Assembly (NCBI RefSeq): GCF_900086585.1
Contig: NZ_FLKM01000008.1
Location: 1,995,652-2,059,651 of the forward strand
DNA length: 64,000 nucleotides
From: Emergencia timonensis
GTDB lineage: Bacteria > Bacillota > Clostridia > Peptostreptococcales > Anaerovoracaceae
Direction: 5' to 3'
Made by a program: the position numbers and the translations under genes. Within the stretch, counting starts at the first letter, position 1. The number at the start of each line of letters is the position of its first letter. Of the stretch, positions 18,431 through 26,632 are shown piece by piece. Under the pieces are notes generated by a model, which was not told the origin of the DNA, did no database searches, and was given only the letters and a program-made list of their open reading frames with translations.

Positions 18431-19396
18431 ATGCCTTATGCAATCCTGCGTTTCCAGAAACGAAAAGCGGGCGGCGTTGCGGCTTGTGAACGCCACAACG
18501 AGCGGAAGAAAGAAGCCTACAAAAGCAACCCAGATATAGATATGGAACGCTCTAAAAACAATTACCATCTCATAGCACCACCAAAGTACACCTACAAGAA
18601 AGAGATTAACCGCATGGTAGCCGAAGCGGGGTGCAGGACAAGGAAAGACAGCGTGATGATGGTGGAAACGCTCATCACAGCTTCACCAGAATTTATGAAC
18701 CAGTTACCGCCCGAAGAACAAAAAGCGTATTTCCAGACGGCTCTTGACTTCATTTCGGAGCGTGTTGGAAAGCAGAATATCCTCTCCGCTGTCGTCCATA
18801 TGGACGAGAGAACGCCCCATATGCACCTCTGCTTTGTGCCGATTACGCCAGACAATAAGCTGTCAGCGAAAGCTATCTTAGGCAACCAGAAATCATTATC
18901 CGAGTGGCAGACCGCCTACCATGAGCGGATGTCCTCACGGTGGAATCAGCTTGAACGGGGGCAGTCCTCAATGGAAACCAAGCGGAAACACGTCCCCACA
19001 TGGCTCTATAAATTAGGCGGCAGGCTTGATAAACAGTATGAAGAAATCGTGTCTGCCCTATCCGACATCAACGCCTTTAACGCAGGGAAGAAAAGGGATA
19101 AAGCGTTAGATTTACTCTCTGCATGGCTGCCAGACGTGGAGAAATTCTCTAAGGAAATCGGGAAACAGCAGGCGTATATCGACAGTTTGAAAGAGAGAAT
19201 TGGGCAGGAATCAGACTATGCGGGGCGTATGCGTGATGAAAAGTACGAGCAGGAACTAAAGGTGCAGAAAGCGAATCAGAAGATATTTGAATTGCAGAGA
19301 ACCAACGAGCAGATGGGGCGGCTGCTGTCAAAAATACCGCCCGAAGTGTTGGAAGAATTGCAGAAAAATCATAGAAGCAGAGCGAAAGAAAGGTAG
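18431..19396 (+). CDS. MobV-family relaxase (Pre/Mob)
   Basis: 321 residues. The N-terminus MPYAILRFQKRK matches the MobV start, and the metal-binding motif is visible as VVHMDERTPHMHLCFVPI (residues ~121-138). MobV enzymes nick at oriT and start conjugative mobilization. The C-terminal third is a long coiled coil. ATG at 18431 follows AAAGGAGG. It has no secretion partner in the element, so transfer would need a helper. Confidence 0.85.
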   Translation: MPYAILRFQKRKAGGVAACERHNERKKEAYKSNPDIDMERSKNNYHLIAPPKYTYKKEINRMVAEAGCRTRKDSVMMVETLITASPEFMNQLPPEEQKAYFQTALDFISERVGKQNILSAVVHMDERTPHMHLCFVPITPDNKLSAKAILGNQKSLSEWQTAYHERMSSRWNQLERGQSSMETKRKHVPTWLYKLGGRLDKQYEEIVSALSDINAFNAGKKRDKALDLLSAWLPDVEKFSKEIGKQQAYIDSLKERIGQESDYAGRMRDEKYEQELKVQKANQKIFELQRTNEQMGRLLSKIPPEVLEELQKNHRSRAKER

Positions 19397-19404
19397 ATAT
19401 GTGA

Positions 19405-20259
19405 ATGAAGAAACAGGATTTTAAGGTGTTAAAGACCAAAGACTTGTACCCGTTCCCCGACAATCCGTTTCATGTGGCAGAAGATGAAACACTGTCAGAG
19501 TTAGCGGAAAGCATCAAGGAATTTGGCATTGTCACGCCGATAATCACACGCCCGAAAGAGGACGGGGACGGTTATGAAGTGATTGCAGGACAGCGGCGTG
19601 TCCGTGCTTCTGAACTTGCAGGGATAAATACCGTGCCTGCGTTTGTCCTGCCCTTAGACCGTGACCGAGCCATCATCACCCTTGTAGACAGCAATTTGCA
19701 GCGTGAGAATATCCTGCCATCGGAGCGGGCGTTTGCTTACAAGATGAAATCCGAAGCCATGAAGCGGCAGGGTTTCCGCACAGACTTAACCTCGTCACAA
19801 GTTGTGACGAAGTTGCGGACGGACGACAAGGTGGCACAGGGCTTCGGCGTGGGCAGGATGACCGTGCAGCGTTTTATCCGCCTGACGGAACTGATACCGC
19901 CGATTTTGCAGATGGTGGACGAGGGGAAAATCGCCCTCACGCCTGCGGTGGAACTGTCCTTCTTGAAGAAAGACGAGCAGGAAAACCTCTTTGCCACGAT
20001 GGAGAGCGAAGAAGCAACGCCCTCACTCTCACAGGCACAGCGGATGAAACAGTTAAGCCAGAGCGGGCGGCTTGACATGGATACGATATTTGCGATTATG
20101 ACGGAGGAAAAGGGCAACCAGAAAGAAACCTTGAAAATCAACACAAGCAAGCTGAAAAAATACTTTCCGAAGAACACAACGCCGAAGCAGATGGAGGAAA
20201 CCATCATCAAACTTTTGGAGCGTGAGTTGCAGAGGAAACGCAACCGTGACAGCCGCTAA
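19405..20259 (+). CDS. ParB/Spo0J-like nuclease-domain protein
   Basis: 284 residues. The N-terminal ParB-like domain shows LYPFPDNPFHV, ESIKEFGIVTPIITRP and GQRRVRASELAG; the box II-like LVDSNLQRENI is also present. A central helix-turn-helix follows. ParB relatives on small elements act in maintenance or regulation. No ParA is encoded in the element. Confidence 0.8.
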   Translation: MKKQDFKVLKTKDLYPFPDNPFHVAEDETLSELAESIKEFGIVTPIITRPKEDGDGYEVIAGQRRVRASELAGINTVPAFVLPLDRDRAIITLVDSNLQRENILPSERAFAYKMKSEAMKRQGFRTDLTSSQVVTKLRTDDKVAQGFGVGRMTVQRFIRLTELIPPILQMVDEGKIALTPAVELSFLKKDEQENLFATMESEEATPSLSQAQRMKQLSQSGRLDMDTIFAIMTEEKGNQKETLKINTSKLKKYFPKNTTPKQMEETIIKLLERELQRKRNRDSR

Positions 20260-20304
20260 TCTTCTTTTTTCGGGAAGTAAATACAGAGAGTTGAGGTATG
20301 GAGA

Positions 20305-20535
20305 ATGAGAGAAATCCAGTATGAAATCGTAAAGGAAATCGCAGTATTGTCTACGGGCGACAGTGGCTACACAAAGGAAATCAATCTCATTTCATGGAAT
20401 GGGAAAGAGCCGAAGTATGACATCCGCAGCTTTTCCCCGAACCGTGAAAAGTGCGGCAAGGGAATCACGCTGAACGCTGATGAAGCGGCGGCACTCCTTA
20501 AAGCATTACAGAAAGAATTAAACAGCGAGGATTAA
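20305..20535 (+). CDS. PC4/YdbC-like single-stranded DNA-binding protein
   Basis: 76 residues with WNGKEPKYDIRSFSPNREKC and GKGITLNADEAAALL, which matches the PC4/p15 coactivator-like YdbC family that binds single-stranded DNA. On a mobile element it may help strand transfer. Its TAA overlaps a possible ATG of the next frame. Confidence 0.7.
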   Translation: MREIQYEIVKEIAVLSTGDSGYTKEINLISWNGKEPKYDIRSFSPNREKCGKGITLNADEAAALLKALQKELNSED

Positions 20536-20606
20536 TGGTATCTGATTGGCAGGGCGGGGACATTTCCAAACTCTTCCCTGCCCTGTCTGGAAAGGAAGAT
20601 TTAAGT

Positions 20607-20798
20607 ATGGGCGAGGATAAGAAAGCAGATAAAAAGAGAAAGCGTATCGTGCCAAAAGCACCAGTGCAGATGATAATCAGCCGTGAATATGTCGGCACAC
20701 AGACCGTTACAGAAGCGTTTGTCCCGATTATCTCCGAGGATATTCGGAAGAAGATTGCCGAGGGCGACACCTTCGACAATGAGGGGCTGTCCGCTTAG
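20607..20798 (+). CDS. Small conserved element protein
   Basis: 63 residues, strongly basic at the start (KKADKKRKRIVPKAP), then QMIISREYVGTQTVTEAF. It lies just before the recombinase. ATG at 20607 follows GGAAG; an in-frame ATG at 20535 is possible but has a poorer context. It may be a recombination accessory factor, but that is a guess from position. Confidence 0.5.
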   Translation: MGEDKKADKKRKRIVPKAPVQMIISREYVGTQTVTEAFVPIISEDIRKKIAEGDTFDNEGLSA

Positions 20799-20852
20799 AA
20801 TGTACGCAATGGGACATGAAAACAGATAGGACAGATACGGAGGTTTTACAGT

Positions 20853-22709
20853 ATGGCAGGAATCAAAGAAGAAAAGAAAATCTATTTAGTCGGCATTTAT
20901 TGCCGCTTATCTAAAGACGATGGTACGGATAACGAGAGTGCGAGCATTGCGACACAGAAATCCATCCTCACGGATTATGTGAAAAAGCAGGGATGGCACA
21001 TAGCAAAAACGTATGTGGACGATGGTTATTCTGGTACAAATTTCCAAAGACCAAGTTTCCAGAATATGATAAAAGACATTGAAAGCGGTCTGATAAACTG
21101 CGTGATTACGAAAGATTTATCCCGTCTGGGGAGAAACTATCTTGATTGTGGGTTATATCTGGAAGTTTTCTTCCCAGAGCATAACGTGAGGTATATAGCG
21201 GTCAATGACGGCGTAGATACCTTGAATAAATCTGCTATGGACATCACGCCTTTCCGCAACATTTTAAACGAAATGTATGCCGCTGACATATCTGTTAAGA
21301 TAAAATCGGCATATCGGGCGAGGTTTCAACAGGGGAAATTCATGGGAACTACCGCCCCTTATGGCTATATCAAAGACCCTGCCGACCACAACCATCTGCT
21401 GATAGATGATAAAGTGGCACATGTTGTAAAAGAGATATTCGACCTTGCATTAAAAGGGAATGGAGTTGCCAAAATTTGCAGACATCTTAATAAACAGCAT
21501 ATCCTACGCCCTGCCGCTTATGCGGCGGAGCGTGGCGAAACAGGCTTTGAACGTCATTTTGAGGGGAACGAGGACAAACGCTATATTTGGAGTGGGAACA
21601 GCGTGAGGAGCATTTTAAGAAGCCCGATATATGCGGGAAATCTTGTAGGCTACAAACGGATTGCCGCCAATATGAAAAGCAAGAAACGCCCCTCTAAGCT
21701 GCCCGAAGAATGGGAAGTGATACCCAATACCCATGAGGGAATAGTCACGCAGGAGGAATTTGATATTGTCCAACAGCTTATTACAAGTCGTAGGCTTCCA
21801 CAGAACAAGGGAGGATTTGTAAATATTTTTGCAGGCGTTATCAAGTGTGTGGACTGCGGATGTGCTCTGCGGGCAATGAACGTACACAGGAGGAAACGCC
21901 CAGAGATTATCGACTGTGTACAGTATTCATGTAATAATTATGCAAGAAACGGAAGAAGCGAGTGTAGTGCCCACAATATAGAAGCAAGGGATTTATTCAA
22001 TGCCGTTCTTGCCGACATCAACTGTTTTGCGGATATGGCAGTGAATGATGAAAAGGCGGTCAGGGCCATAGAAAAGCGGCTCACGGAAACAGACCAGAGC
22101 AGGGCGAAAGCATTAGAGAAAGAACGTAAGAAGCTGAACAAACGCCTTGCGGAACTGGACAGGCTGTTTTCCTCTCTCTACGAGGATAAGGTCATGGAGC
22201 GTATTACCGAGCGGAATTTTGAGATGATGTCGGGGAAATACCAGAAAGAGCAGCTTGAAATTGAAGCAAGGCTGAAAGAGGTGACGGAAACTCTTAATGA
22301 AAGCTACGAGAAATCACGGGGAATCCGTGACTTCCTCGCCCTTATCCGAAATTATCAAGGCTTAAAAGAACTGGATGCAACAGTTATAAACGCACTCATA
22401 GACAAGATACTTGTTTCGGAGCGTGAGAAGATGGCAGACGGAACAGTGAAGCAGGAAATCAAGATTTACTATAAATTCATCGGCTTTGTCGATGAATTAC
22501 ATATCATACCTACAAAACGGTGGGCAGCAATGCCCGCTAAAAATTGTACGGTGTGCGGCGTTGAATATGTCCCGGGCTCTGGTGCATCAAGGTATTGTCC
22601 TGCTTGTGCCAAGAAGATACGGAGGGAGAAATCAAACGAGAGCAAACGCAGGAGCAGAGAACAGAAAAGGATAGCATGTATGAACTGTCCGCAAAAAATG
22701 ACCGACTGA
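20853..22709 (+). CDS. Large serine recombinase (integrase/excisionase of the element)
   Basis: 618 residues. The N-terminal resolvase domain has IYCRLSKDDGTDNESASIATQ, including the nucleophile region, and ITKDLSRLGRNYLD. The Recombinase domain, a zinc-ribbon with Cys pairs (IKCVDCGCALRA; residues ~329-365) and a long coiled coil follow, and the C-terminus has another CxxC set (CTVCGVEYVPGSGASRYCPAC). TndX/TnpX relatives cut at GA dinucleotides. The final codons and the stop at 22707-22709 lie beyond the element end and come from target DNA. Confidence 0.88.
   Translation: MAGIKEEKKIYLVGIYCRLSKDDGTDNESASIATQKSILTDYVKKQGWHIAKTYVDDGYSGTNFQRPSFQNMIKDIESGLINCVITKDLSRLGRNYLDCGLYLEVFFPEHNVRYIAVNDGVDTLNKSAMDITPFRNILNEMYAADISVKIKSAYRARFQQGKFMGTTAPYGYIKDPADHNHLLIDDKVAHVVKEIFDLALKGNGVAKICRHLNKQHILRPAAYAAERGETGFERHFEGNEDKRYIWSGNSVRSILRSPIYAGNLVGYKRIAANMKSKKRPSKLPEEWEVIPNTHEGIVTQEEFDIVQQLITSRRLPQNKGGFVNIFAGVIKCVDCGCALRAMNVHRRKRPEIIDCVQYSCNNYARNGRSECSAHNIEARDLFNAVLADINCFADMAVNDEKAVRAIEKRLTETDQSRAKALEKERKKLNKRLAELDRLFSSLYEDKVMERITERNFEMMSGKYQKEQLEIEARLKEVTETLNESYEKSRGIRDFLALIRNYQGLKELDATVINALIDKILVSEREKMADGTVKQEIKIYYKFIGFVDELHIIPTKRWAAMPAKNCTVCGVEYVPGSGASRYCPACAKKIRREKSNESKRRSREQKRIACMNCPQKMTD
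22686..22701. repeat. Right end of the mobile element
   Basis: TGTCCGCAAAA (22686-22696) is the inverse of TTTTGCGGACA at the left end (11717-11727). GA at 22700-22701 is the likely crossover dinucleotide. Confidence 0.65.
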
Positions 22710-22906
22710 TTCTGCGCAGGGAAGGCAAGAGAAACGGCGGTCAGCGCATTTTCACTGATCTGTGCGACGAACATGCTGTCCACCACGTTGTATAGCGCCT
22801 GGACCAACATGGAAATGACCATGGGTATGGACATGGTCAAAAGGAGCCGCCCTACGGGCATGACCCCCATCTTGTTCTCTTTTTTAGTTTCGATTTGTTC
22901 ATTCAT
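22706..22906 (-). pseudogene. MATE efflux transporter, N-terminal part
   Basis: Encodes the first 67 residues (MNEQIETKKENKMG..., first helix TMSIPMVISMLVQALYNVVD, then VAQISENALTAVSLAF), the standard start of MATE proteins. The ribosome site GGAGG is at 22917-22921 on the minus strand. The frame is broken at the element end; the remaining ~396 residues are at 10526-11716. The promoter and MarR operator stay with this stub, so the transcript now reads into the element's right end. Confidence 0.9.
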
Positions 22907-22939
22907 AGATGTATGTACCTCCTATATGTCTATCTAATT

Positions 22940-22955
22940 AGTTTCTTATGAAACT
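22940..22955. promoter_or_regulatory. MarR operator 1 (MATE side)
   Basis: AGTTTC-TTAT-GAAACT, a perfect 16-bp dyad ~35 bp before the MATE start codon. Confidence 0.6.
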
Positions 22956-23046
22956 ATATTTGCAAAAAAATAAATCCTTTTTATCGGATTGCACTTCTTA
23001 TTATAGTTGAAAACCCAGAAAAAGTCAACAAAAAAGGAAAGAACTA

Positions 23047-23094
23047 TTGACAAAAAATGGTTTTCTGATTATTATAAAAGTTGCAACAGAAACT
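23047..23094 (+). promoter_or_regulatory. marR promoter with MarR operator 2
   Basis: TTGACA (23047-23052), 17-bp spacer and TATTAT (23070-23075). AGTTGC-AACA-GAAACT at 23079-23094 repeats operator 1 with one arm change, placed at the start of transcription. This suggests that MarR represses itself and the divergent MATE gene. Confidence 0.6.
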
Positions 23095-23116
23095 AAATGG
23101 GGCGAGGTAAAGTATT

Positions 23117-23557
23117 ATGGACTCACTACAGGGGGAGATGCTCAAGATGATCTCCCAGATTTATCGCAGGACGCAAATCTATATGAACGAGAGGATGAAG
23201 GACATGGACCTCAGCGGAGCCCTGACACCTTTTGTCATGATTACCTGTGAGAATGGAATGATGACGCAGAACAAGTTCTGCGAACTGATGGACATGAGCA
23301 AAGGCACCGTGGCGAAGACCATGAATAAGCTGGAGGAGCACGGTTATGTGAAGCGGTGCGCCAATGCAGCGGACGGGCGTTCTATCGACGTATATCCGAC
23401 AGAACGCGCCCGGGAGGTCTACCCCAATCTGGTACAGGCGGGAGAGGACTGGGTCGGCGTGATGACGGAGGGGATGACGGAGATCGAACGGAATATCTTT
23501 TTGGAACTGCTGAAGAAGGTGTCCGGCAATATCGGCAGGCACTTTGACGCATTATAA
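23117..23557 (+). CDS. MarR-family transcriptional regulator
   Basis: 146 residues with a winged helix (MTQNKFCELMDMSKGTVAKT for the helix-turn-helix; RCANAADGRSIDVYPTERA for the wing, with the usual DxRS). Divergent from a MATE gene, it is the classic regulator of a multidrug pump. The pump is broken by the element, so MarR now controls a dead gene unless it has other targets. Confidence 0.85.
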   Translation: MDSLQGEMLKMISQIYRRTQIYMNERMKDMDLSGALTPFVMITCENGMMTQNKFCELMDMSKGTVAKTMNKLEEHGYVKRCANAADGRSIDVYPTERAREVYPNLVQAGEDWVGVMTEGMTEIERNIFLELLKKVSGNIGRHFDAL

Positions 23558-23588
23558 CAGACAGGGGAAAATTTTACAGAAATATGTA

Positions 23589-23617
23589 TTGAAAACAGCA
23601 GCGAAATGTAGTATAAC
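23589..23617 (+). promoter_or_regulatory. Promoter of the yitT-like gene
   Basis: TTGAAA (23589-23594), 17-bp spacer and TATAAC (23612-23617). Confidence 0.45.
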
Positions 23618-23653
23618 AGATGGAGTAAATCTTGCGAACGGAAGGAAACTGTC

Positions 23654-24526
23654 ATGAGCAGAGCGATTGTTAAGAAAGAGGCCAAGAGATATGCTATTGT
23701 CATCTTCGGCGCGTTTTTGTTTTCAGTGGGAATGAATTGTTTTATTGTCCCCCTCAATTTGTACAGCAGCGGCGTCCTGGGCATTGCGCAGATCATCAGA
23801 ACTCTGCTGCAGCAGAGCGCCGGACTACATTTTCAGATGGATATCGCAGGGGTTTTGAATTTTGTCTTCAACCTGCCCCTGTTTTTCATCGCCTATAAGA
23901 CCATGTCGAAGAACTTCTTCGTCAAAACGCTGTTGTCGGTCATCGTGCAGACCGTCTTCATGACCTTTTTACCGATTCCAGCGGAGCCGATTTTGGAAGA
24001 TATGCTGGCAAACTGCATCATCGGCGGCGTCATGGGCGGCATCGGCATGGGTCTGACGCTGCAGTGCTCCGGCTGCGGCGGGGGCATGGACATTCTGGGC
24101 GTTTACTTCACAAAGAAGTTCGAAAACTTCTCTGTGGGGAAACTTTCGCTGCTGATCAACGCAGTGCTCTATCTGCTCTGCGCTGTCCTCTTTGATTTGG
24201 AAATTGCGATCTATTCGATCCTCTTCCTGGCATGCCTGACGCTGGTCACGGACAGGGCGCACTATCAGAACATCAATGTAACCTGCATGGTGTTTTCCAA
24301 GGCAAAGGACATCGAAGGCGCCATTATGGAGGAGATGGGCCGCGGCGTGACCGTGTGGGACGGCATGGGCGCTTACACCTCAGAGCATACCCGGATCATG
24401 ACCGTGGTCATCAACAAATACGAGGTGAACCACCTGAAGGCTATCGTCAAAAGCAGAGACGCCCGTGCGTTCCTCATCTTTTTCGAGGGTACCCATGTCA
24501 GCGGAAATTTTGAGAAACGATTGTAG
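23654..24526 (+). CDS. YitT-family membrane protein (DUF161/DUF2179)
   Basis: 290 residues. Five to six hydrophobic helices in the first ~200 residues with GGVMGGIGMGLTLQCSGCGGG and GMDILGVYFTKKF, typical of YitT proteins, then a soluble DUF2179 domain (VWDGMGAYTSEHTRIMTVVIN). The function is unproven; membrane transport is often assumed. It starts with ATG after GGAAGG. Confidence 0.82.
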   Translation: MSRAIVKKEAKRYAIVIFGAFLFSVGMNCFIVPLNLYSSGVLGIAQIIRTLLQQSAGLHFQMDIAGVLNFVFNLPLFFIAYKTMSKNFFVKTLLSVIVQTVFMTFLPIPAEPILEDMLANCIIGGVMGGIGMGLTLQCSGCGGGMDILGVYFTKKFENFSVGKLSLLINAVLYLLCAVLFDLEIAIYSILFLACLTLVTDRAHYQNINVTCMVFSKAKDIEGAIMEEMGRGVTVWDGMGAYTSEHTRIMTVVINKYEVNHLKAIVKSRDARAFLIFFEGTHVSGNFEKRL

Positions 24527-24542
24527 ATAGAGGAGTGATAGA

Positions 24543-24959
24543 ATGAGAATTTTAGTCATAGACGGACAGGGCGGCAGGCTGGGAAAGCAGCTGATCGAGT
24601 CCATTCGAAAGGCATTTCCCGCTGCTGAAATTACGGCGGTGGGAACCAACAGCACAGCGACGGCGACCATGCTGAAGGCAGGCGCCGACGAGGGCGCGAC
24701 GGGGGAGAATCCGGTCATCGTGGCTTGCCGCAGGGCAGATGTCATCGTAGGTCCTATCGGCATCGTCATCGCAGACGCCCTTCTCGGGGAAGTGACAGCC
24801 GATATGGCGCTGGCAGTTGCAAGAAGCAGGGCGGCGAGAGTGCTGATCCCGATGAACCGCTGTGATCACCTGGTGGCGGGGGTCAAAAGCCAGTCCATCG
24901 GGGAGCTGATAGAAGATGCCATAGAGAAAATAAGACAAGCCGCCCAGGGGATTTGTTAA
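24543..24959 (+). CDS. DUF3842 family protein
   Basis: 138 residues with an N-terminal nucleotide-binding-like turn (VIDGQGGRLGKQL), then GTNSTATATMLKAGAD, RRADVIVGPIG and LIPMNRCDHLVAGV. I recognise the DUF3842 family of clostridia; the role is unknown. It is 16 bp downstream of the yitT-like gene and likely in one operon. Confidence 0.75.
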   Translation: MRILVIDGQGGRLGKQLIESIRKAFPAAEITAVGTNSTATATMLKAGADEGATGENPVIVACRRADVIVGPIGIVIADALLGEVTADMALAVARSRAARVLIPMNRCDHLVAGVKSQSIGELIEDAIEKIRQAAQGIC

Positions 24960-24969
24960 AGAGTAGAGC

Positions 24970-25010
24970 AAAATAGCTCCGTAATGTTACCGCATTACGG
25001 AGCTATTTTT
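24970..25010. terminator. Bidirectional terminator
   Basis: AAAATAGCTCCGTAATG pairs with CATTACGGAGCTATTTTT (loop TTACCG). It serves the plus-strand DUF3842 operon and, on the other strand, the 3' end of the FadR-type gene. Confidence 0.9.
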
Positions 25011-25713
25011 AGTAATATATCGTATACTTTCCTTCTGTAATTTCGTAGGTGAACTGGTCGATCCAGTGGAGAGCGAGCTCTAAATTTCTGTTTTTCAGGG
25101 TAGTCCAGATTTGACGGCTGTTTTCGTAAATGAGCTCGGCGCCGTTGACTTCATAAAATCTGATCCACACATCCATGACTGCCAGGTAATAGGAGCGAAA
25201 AATGAAGGGGAGCAAAGTGTTTCCGGACAGCACCGCAAGTTCGTGGTGGAATTCGAAGCCTGCGACCAGAGTATCATGGGCGTTTTCCTGCTCCTTTATT
25301 TTCTCCAGTTTTAGATGTAGGGCTTCTAAATCTTCCTCTGTAATTCTTGCAATCAGCCGGGTCACTGTCAATCGGTCCAGAGCGCTGTGCACCTCGAATA
25401 TGGATCGGATCTCTTCCGGACTTAACCGTCCGTTTTTGTGTCTTAGTATCGCGCGCATGATTTCTAAATTGCCTTTTCGGCGGTAATCCGCAACAAAGGC
25501 GCCAACTCTGGGCTTGATGGTCAGAAATCCCATCCGTTCCAATTCTATAATTCCGCTGTTTACCACGGAACGGCTGATGCCCATAGATTCCGAAAGAGTT
25601 CTTTCCGGCGGGAGTTTTTCGCCGACAGCCAGTTCTCCTGAGAGAATCATGGATTCCATCTGTTCGACGAACATTTCTTTCAGTGAGGGCGCGACTAACT
25701 TCTTAAACTTCAT
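25009..25713 (-). CDS. FadR-type GntR regulator of the hyp cluster
   Basis: 234 residues. N-terminal GntR winged helix (GELAVGEKLPPERTLSESMG, SRSVVNSGIIELERMGFL) and a C-terminal all-helical FCD-like effector domain with His residues (EFHHELAVL) that in this class bind a metal for carboxylate ligands. ATG at 25713 is set by AAAGGAG; a longer frame to 25797 lacks a site. The dyad TGGTT-N-AACCA occurs before this gene and before hypB, so it probably controls both. Confidence 0.8.
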   Translation of the reverse strand: MKFKKLVAPSLKEMFVEQMESMILSGELAVGEKLPPERTLSESMGISRSVVNSGIIELERMGFLTIKPRVGAFVADYRRKGNLEIMRAILRHKNGRLSPEEIRSIFEVHSALDRLTVTRLIARITEEDLEALHLKLEKIKEQENAHDTLVAGFEFHHELAVLSGNTLLPFIFRSYYLAVMDVWIRFYEVNGAELIYENSRQIWTTLKNRNLELALHWIDQFTYEITEGKYTIYY

Positions 25714-25776
25714 TTTTTCTCCTTTTCCGCACATTGGCTGGGCGATATGCCAAAAGTCCATATTATTGTGTGGAAT

Positions 25777-25787
25777 TGGTTTAACCA
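25777..25787. promoter_or_regulatory. GntR operator upstream of its own gene
   Basis: TGGTT-T-AACCA, same dyad as at 25919-25929. Confidence 0.6.
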
Positions 25788-25871
25788 CATACCACAATGA
25801 AAATTATACTTAAATTATCATAAAAAGTCAATGAAAATGCTGAAAAATTAAGAGATTACCGCAAAATACCG

Positions 25872-25930
25872 TTGACTGTATTTTAACTGACGTGATAGAA
25901 TACAGTCAAAGCTGAAACTGGTTCAACCAG
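25872..25930 (+). promoter_or_regulatory. hypB operon promoter and GntR operator
   Basis: TTGACT (25872-25877), 18-bp spacer and TAGAAT (25896-25901). CTGGTTCAACCAG (25918-25930), a perfect dyad, lies just after the start of transcription. A second, unrelated inverted repeat, TGACTGTATT (25873-25882)/AATACAGTCA (25899-25908), spans both promoter boxes. Confidence 0.65.
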
Positions 25931-25943
25931 AAAGGAAAGAGAT

Positions 25944-26615
25944 ATGGAGCAATACAAGATTTTAGAAGTAAAAGAAAGTGTGTTCAAAAACAATGATGAG
26001 CGTGCAGAAAAATTGAGAGCGGAGATGAAGGAAAAGAAGGTGTTCCTGCTGAACCTGATGTCTTCTCCCGGTGCAGGCAAGACCACCACGTTGTGTCAGA
26101 CCATTGGGCTGCTGAAGGACGATGTAAGAGTTGGCGTGATGGAAGCGGATATTGATTCCGACGTGGACGCCGCTTCAATTTCAAAGACCTGCGCCAGGGT
26201 TATACAGCTTCATACGGGCGGCATGTGCCACCTGGATGCGGAGATGACCAGACAGGGAATTGAAGGTCTGGGTACCGAGAATATCGATCTGGCTGTTTTA
26301 GAGAACGTAGGCAATCTGGTCTGTCCGGCGGAATTTGACACCGGCGCGTCGAAAAATGTCATGATCCTCAGCGTACCGGAGGGGGACGACAAGCCGTTAA
26401 AATATCCCCTGATGTTTTCCATCTGCGACGTACTTTTGATCAATAAGATGGATGTGCTGCCATATTTCGATTTTGATGTAGAGGCTTGCAAAGAGCGGGC
26501 GCAGAACCTGAACCCAGATATCAAGGTCATTCCCATCTGTGCGAAGAGCGGCGAGGGAATGGATCAGTGGATACAGTGGCTGAAAGATCAAGTGCAGCTA
26601 TGGCAGCAGGCGTAA
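25944..26615 (+). CDS. hypB: HypB-type nickel GTPase
   Basis: 223 residues, G3E GTPase. P-loop SSPGAGKTTT (residues ~39-48). The metal site at the dimer interface is kept: GMCHLD (Cys-His) and the later NLVCPAEFD (Cys). NKMDVLPYFDFD gives base recognition. It lacks a histidine-rich N-terminal stretch, so it is a chaperone more than a store. HypB with HypA delivers nickel to hydrogenase or urease in known systems; neither enzyme is in this window. Confidence 0.88.
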   Translation: MEQYKILEVKESVFKNNDERAEKLRAEMKEKKVFLLNLMSSPGAGKTTTLCQTIGLLKDDVRVGVMEADIDSDVDAASISKTCARVIQLHTGGMCHLDAEMTRQGIEGLGTENIDLAVLENVGNLVCPAEFDTGASKNVMILSVPEGDDKPLKYPLMFSICDVLLINKMDVLPYFDFDVEACKERAQNLNPDIKVIPICAKSGEGMDQWIQWLKDQVQLWQQA

Positions 26616-26632
26616 AAGAAGGAGGAAAAATC

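Larger units (their letters stand above)
11713..22701 (+). mobile_element. Integrative mobilizable element carrying tet(O), inserted in a MATE gene
   Basis: About 10,989 bp bounded by GA dinucleotides (11711-11712 and 22700-22701). The ends share imperfect inverted repeats (TTTTGCGGACA at 11717-11727, and inverted at 22686-22696). Cargo and backbone: TnpV-like protein, tet(O), Cys-rich KTR protein, sigma-like regulators, RepA-like ATPase, MobV relaxase, ParB-like protein, PC4-like protein and a large serine recombinase at the right end. A relaxase without a type IV secretion system makes it mobilizable but not self-transmissible. The general plan matches the Tn4451/Tn5397 group, which also targets GA. 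An alternative boundary pair is 11715-11716/22704-22705; both restore the same MATE reading. Confidence 0.88.
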
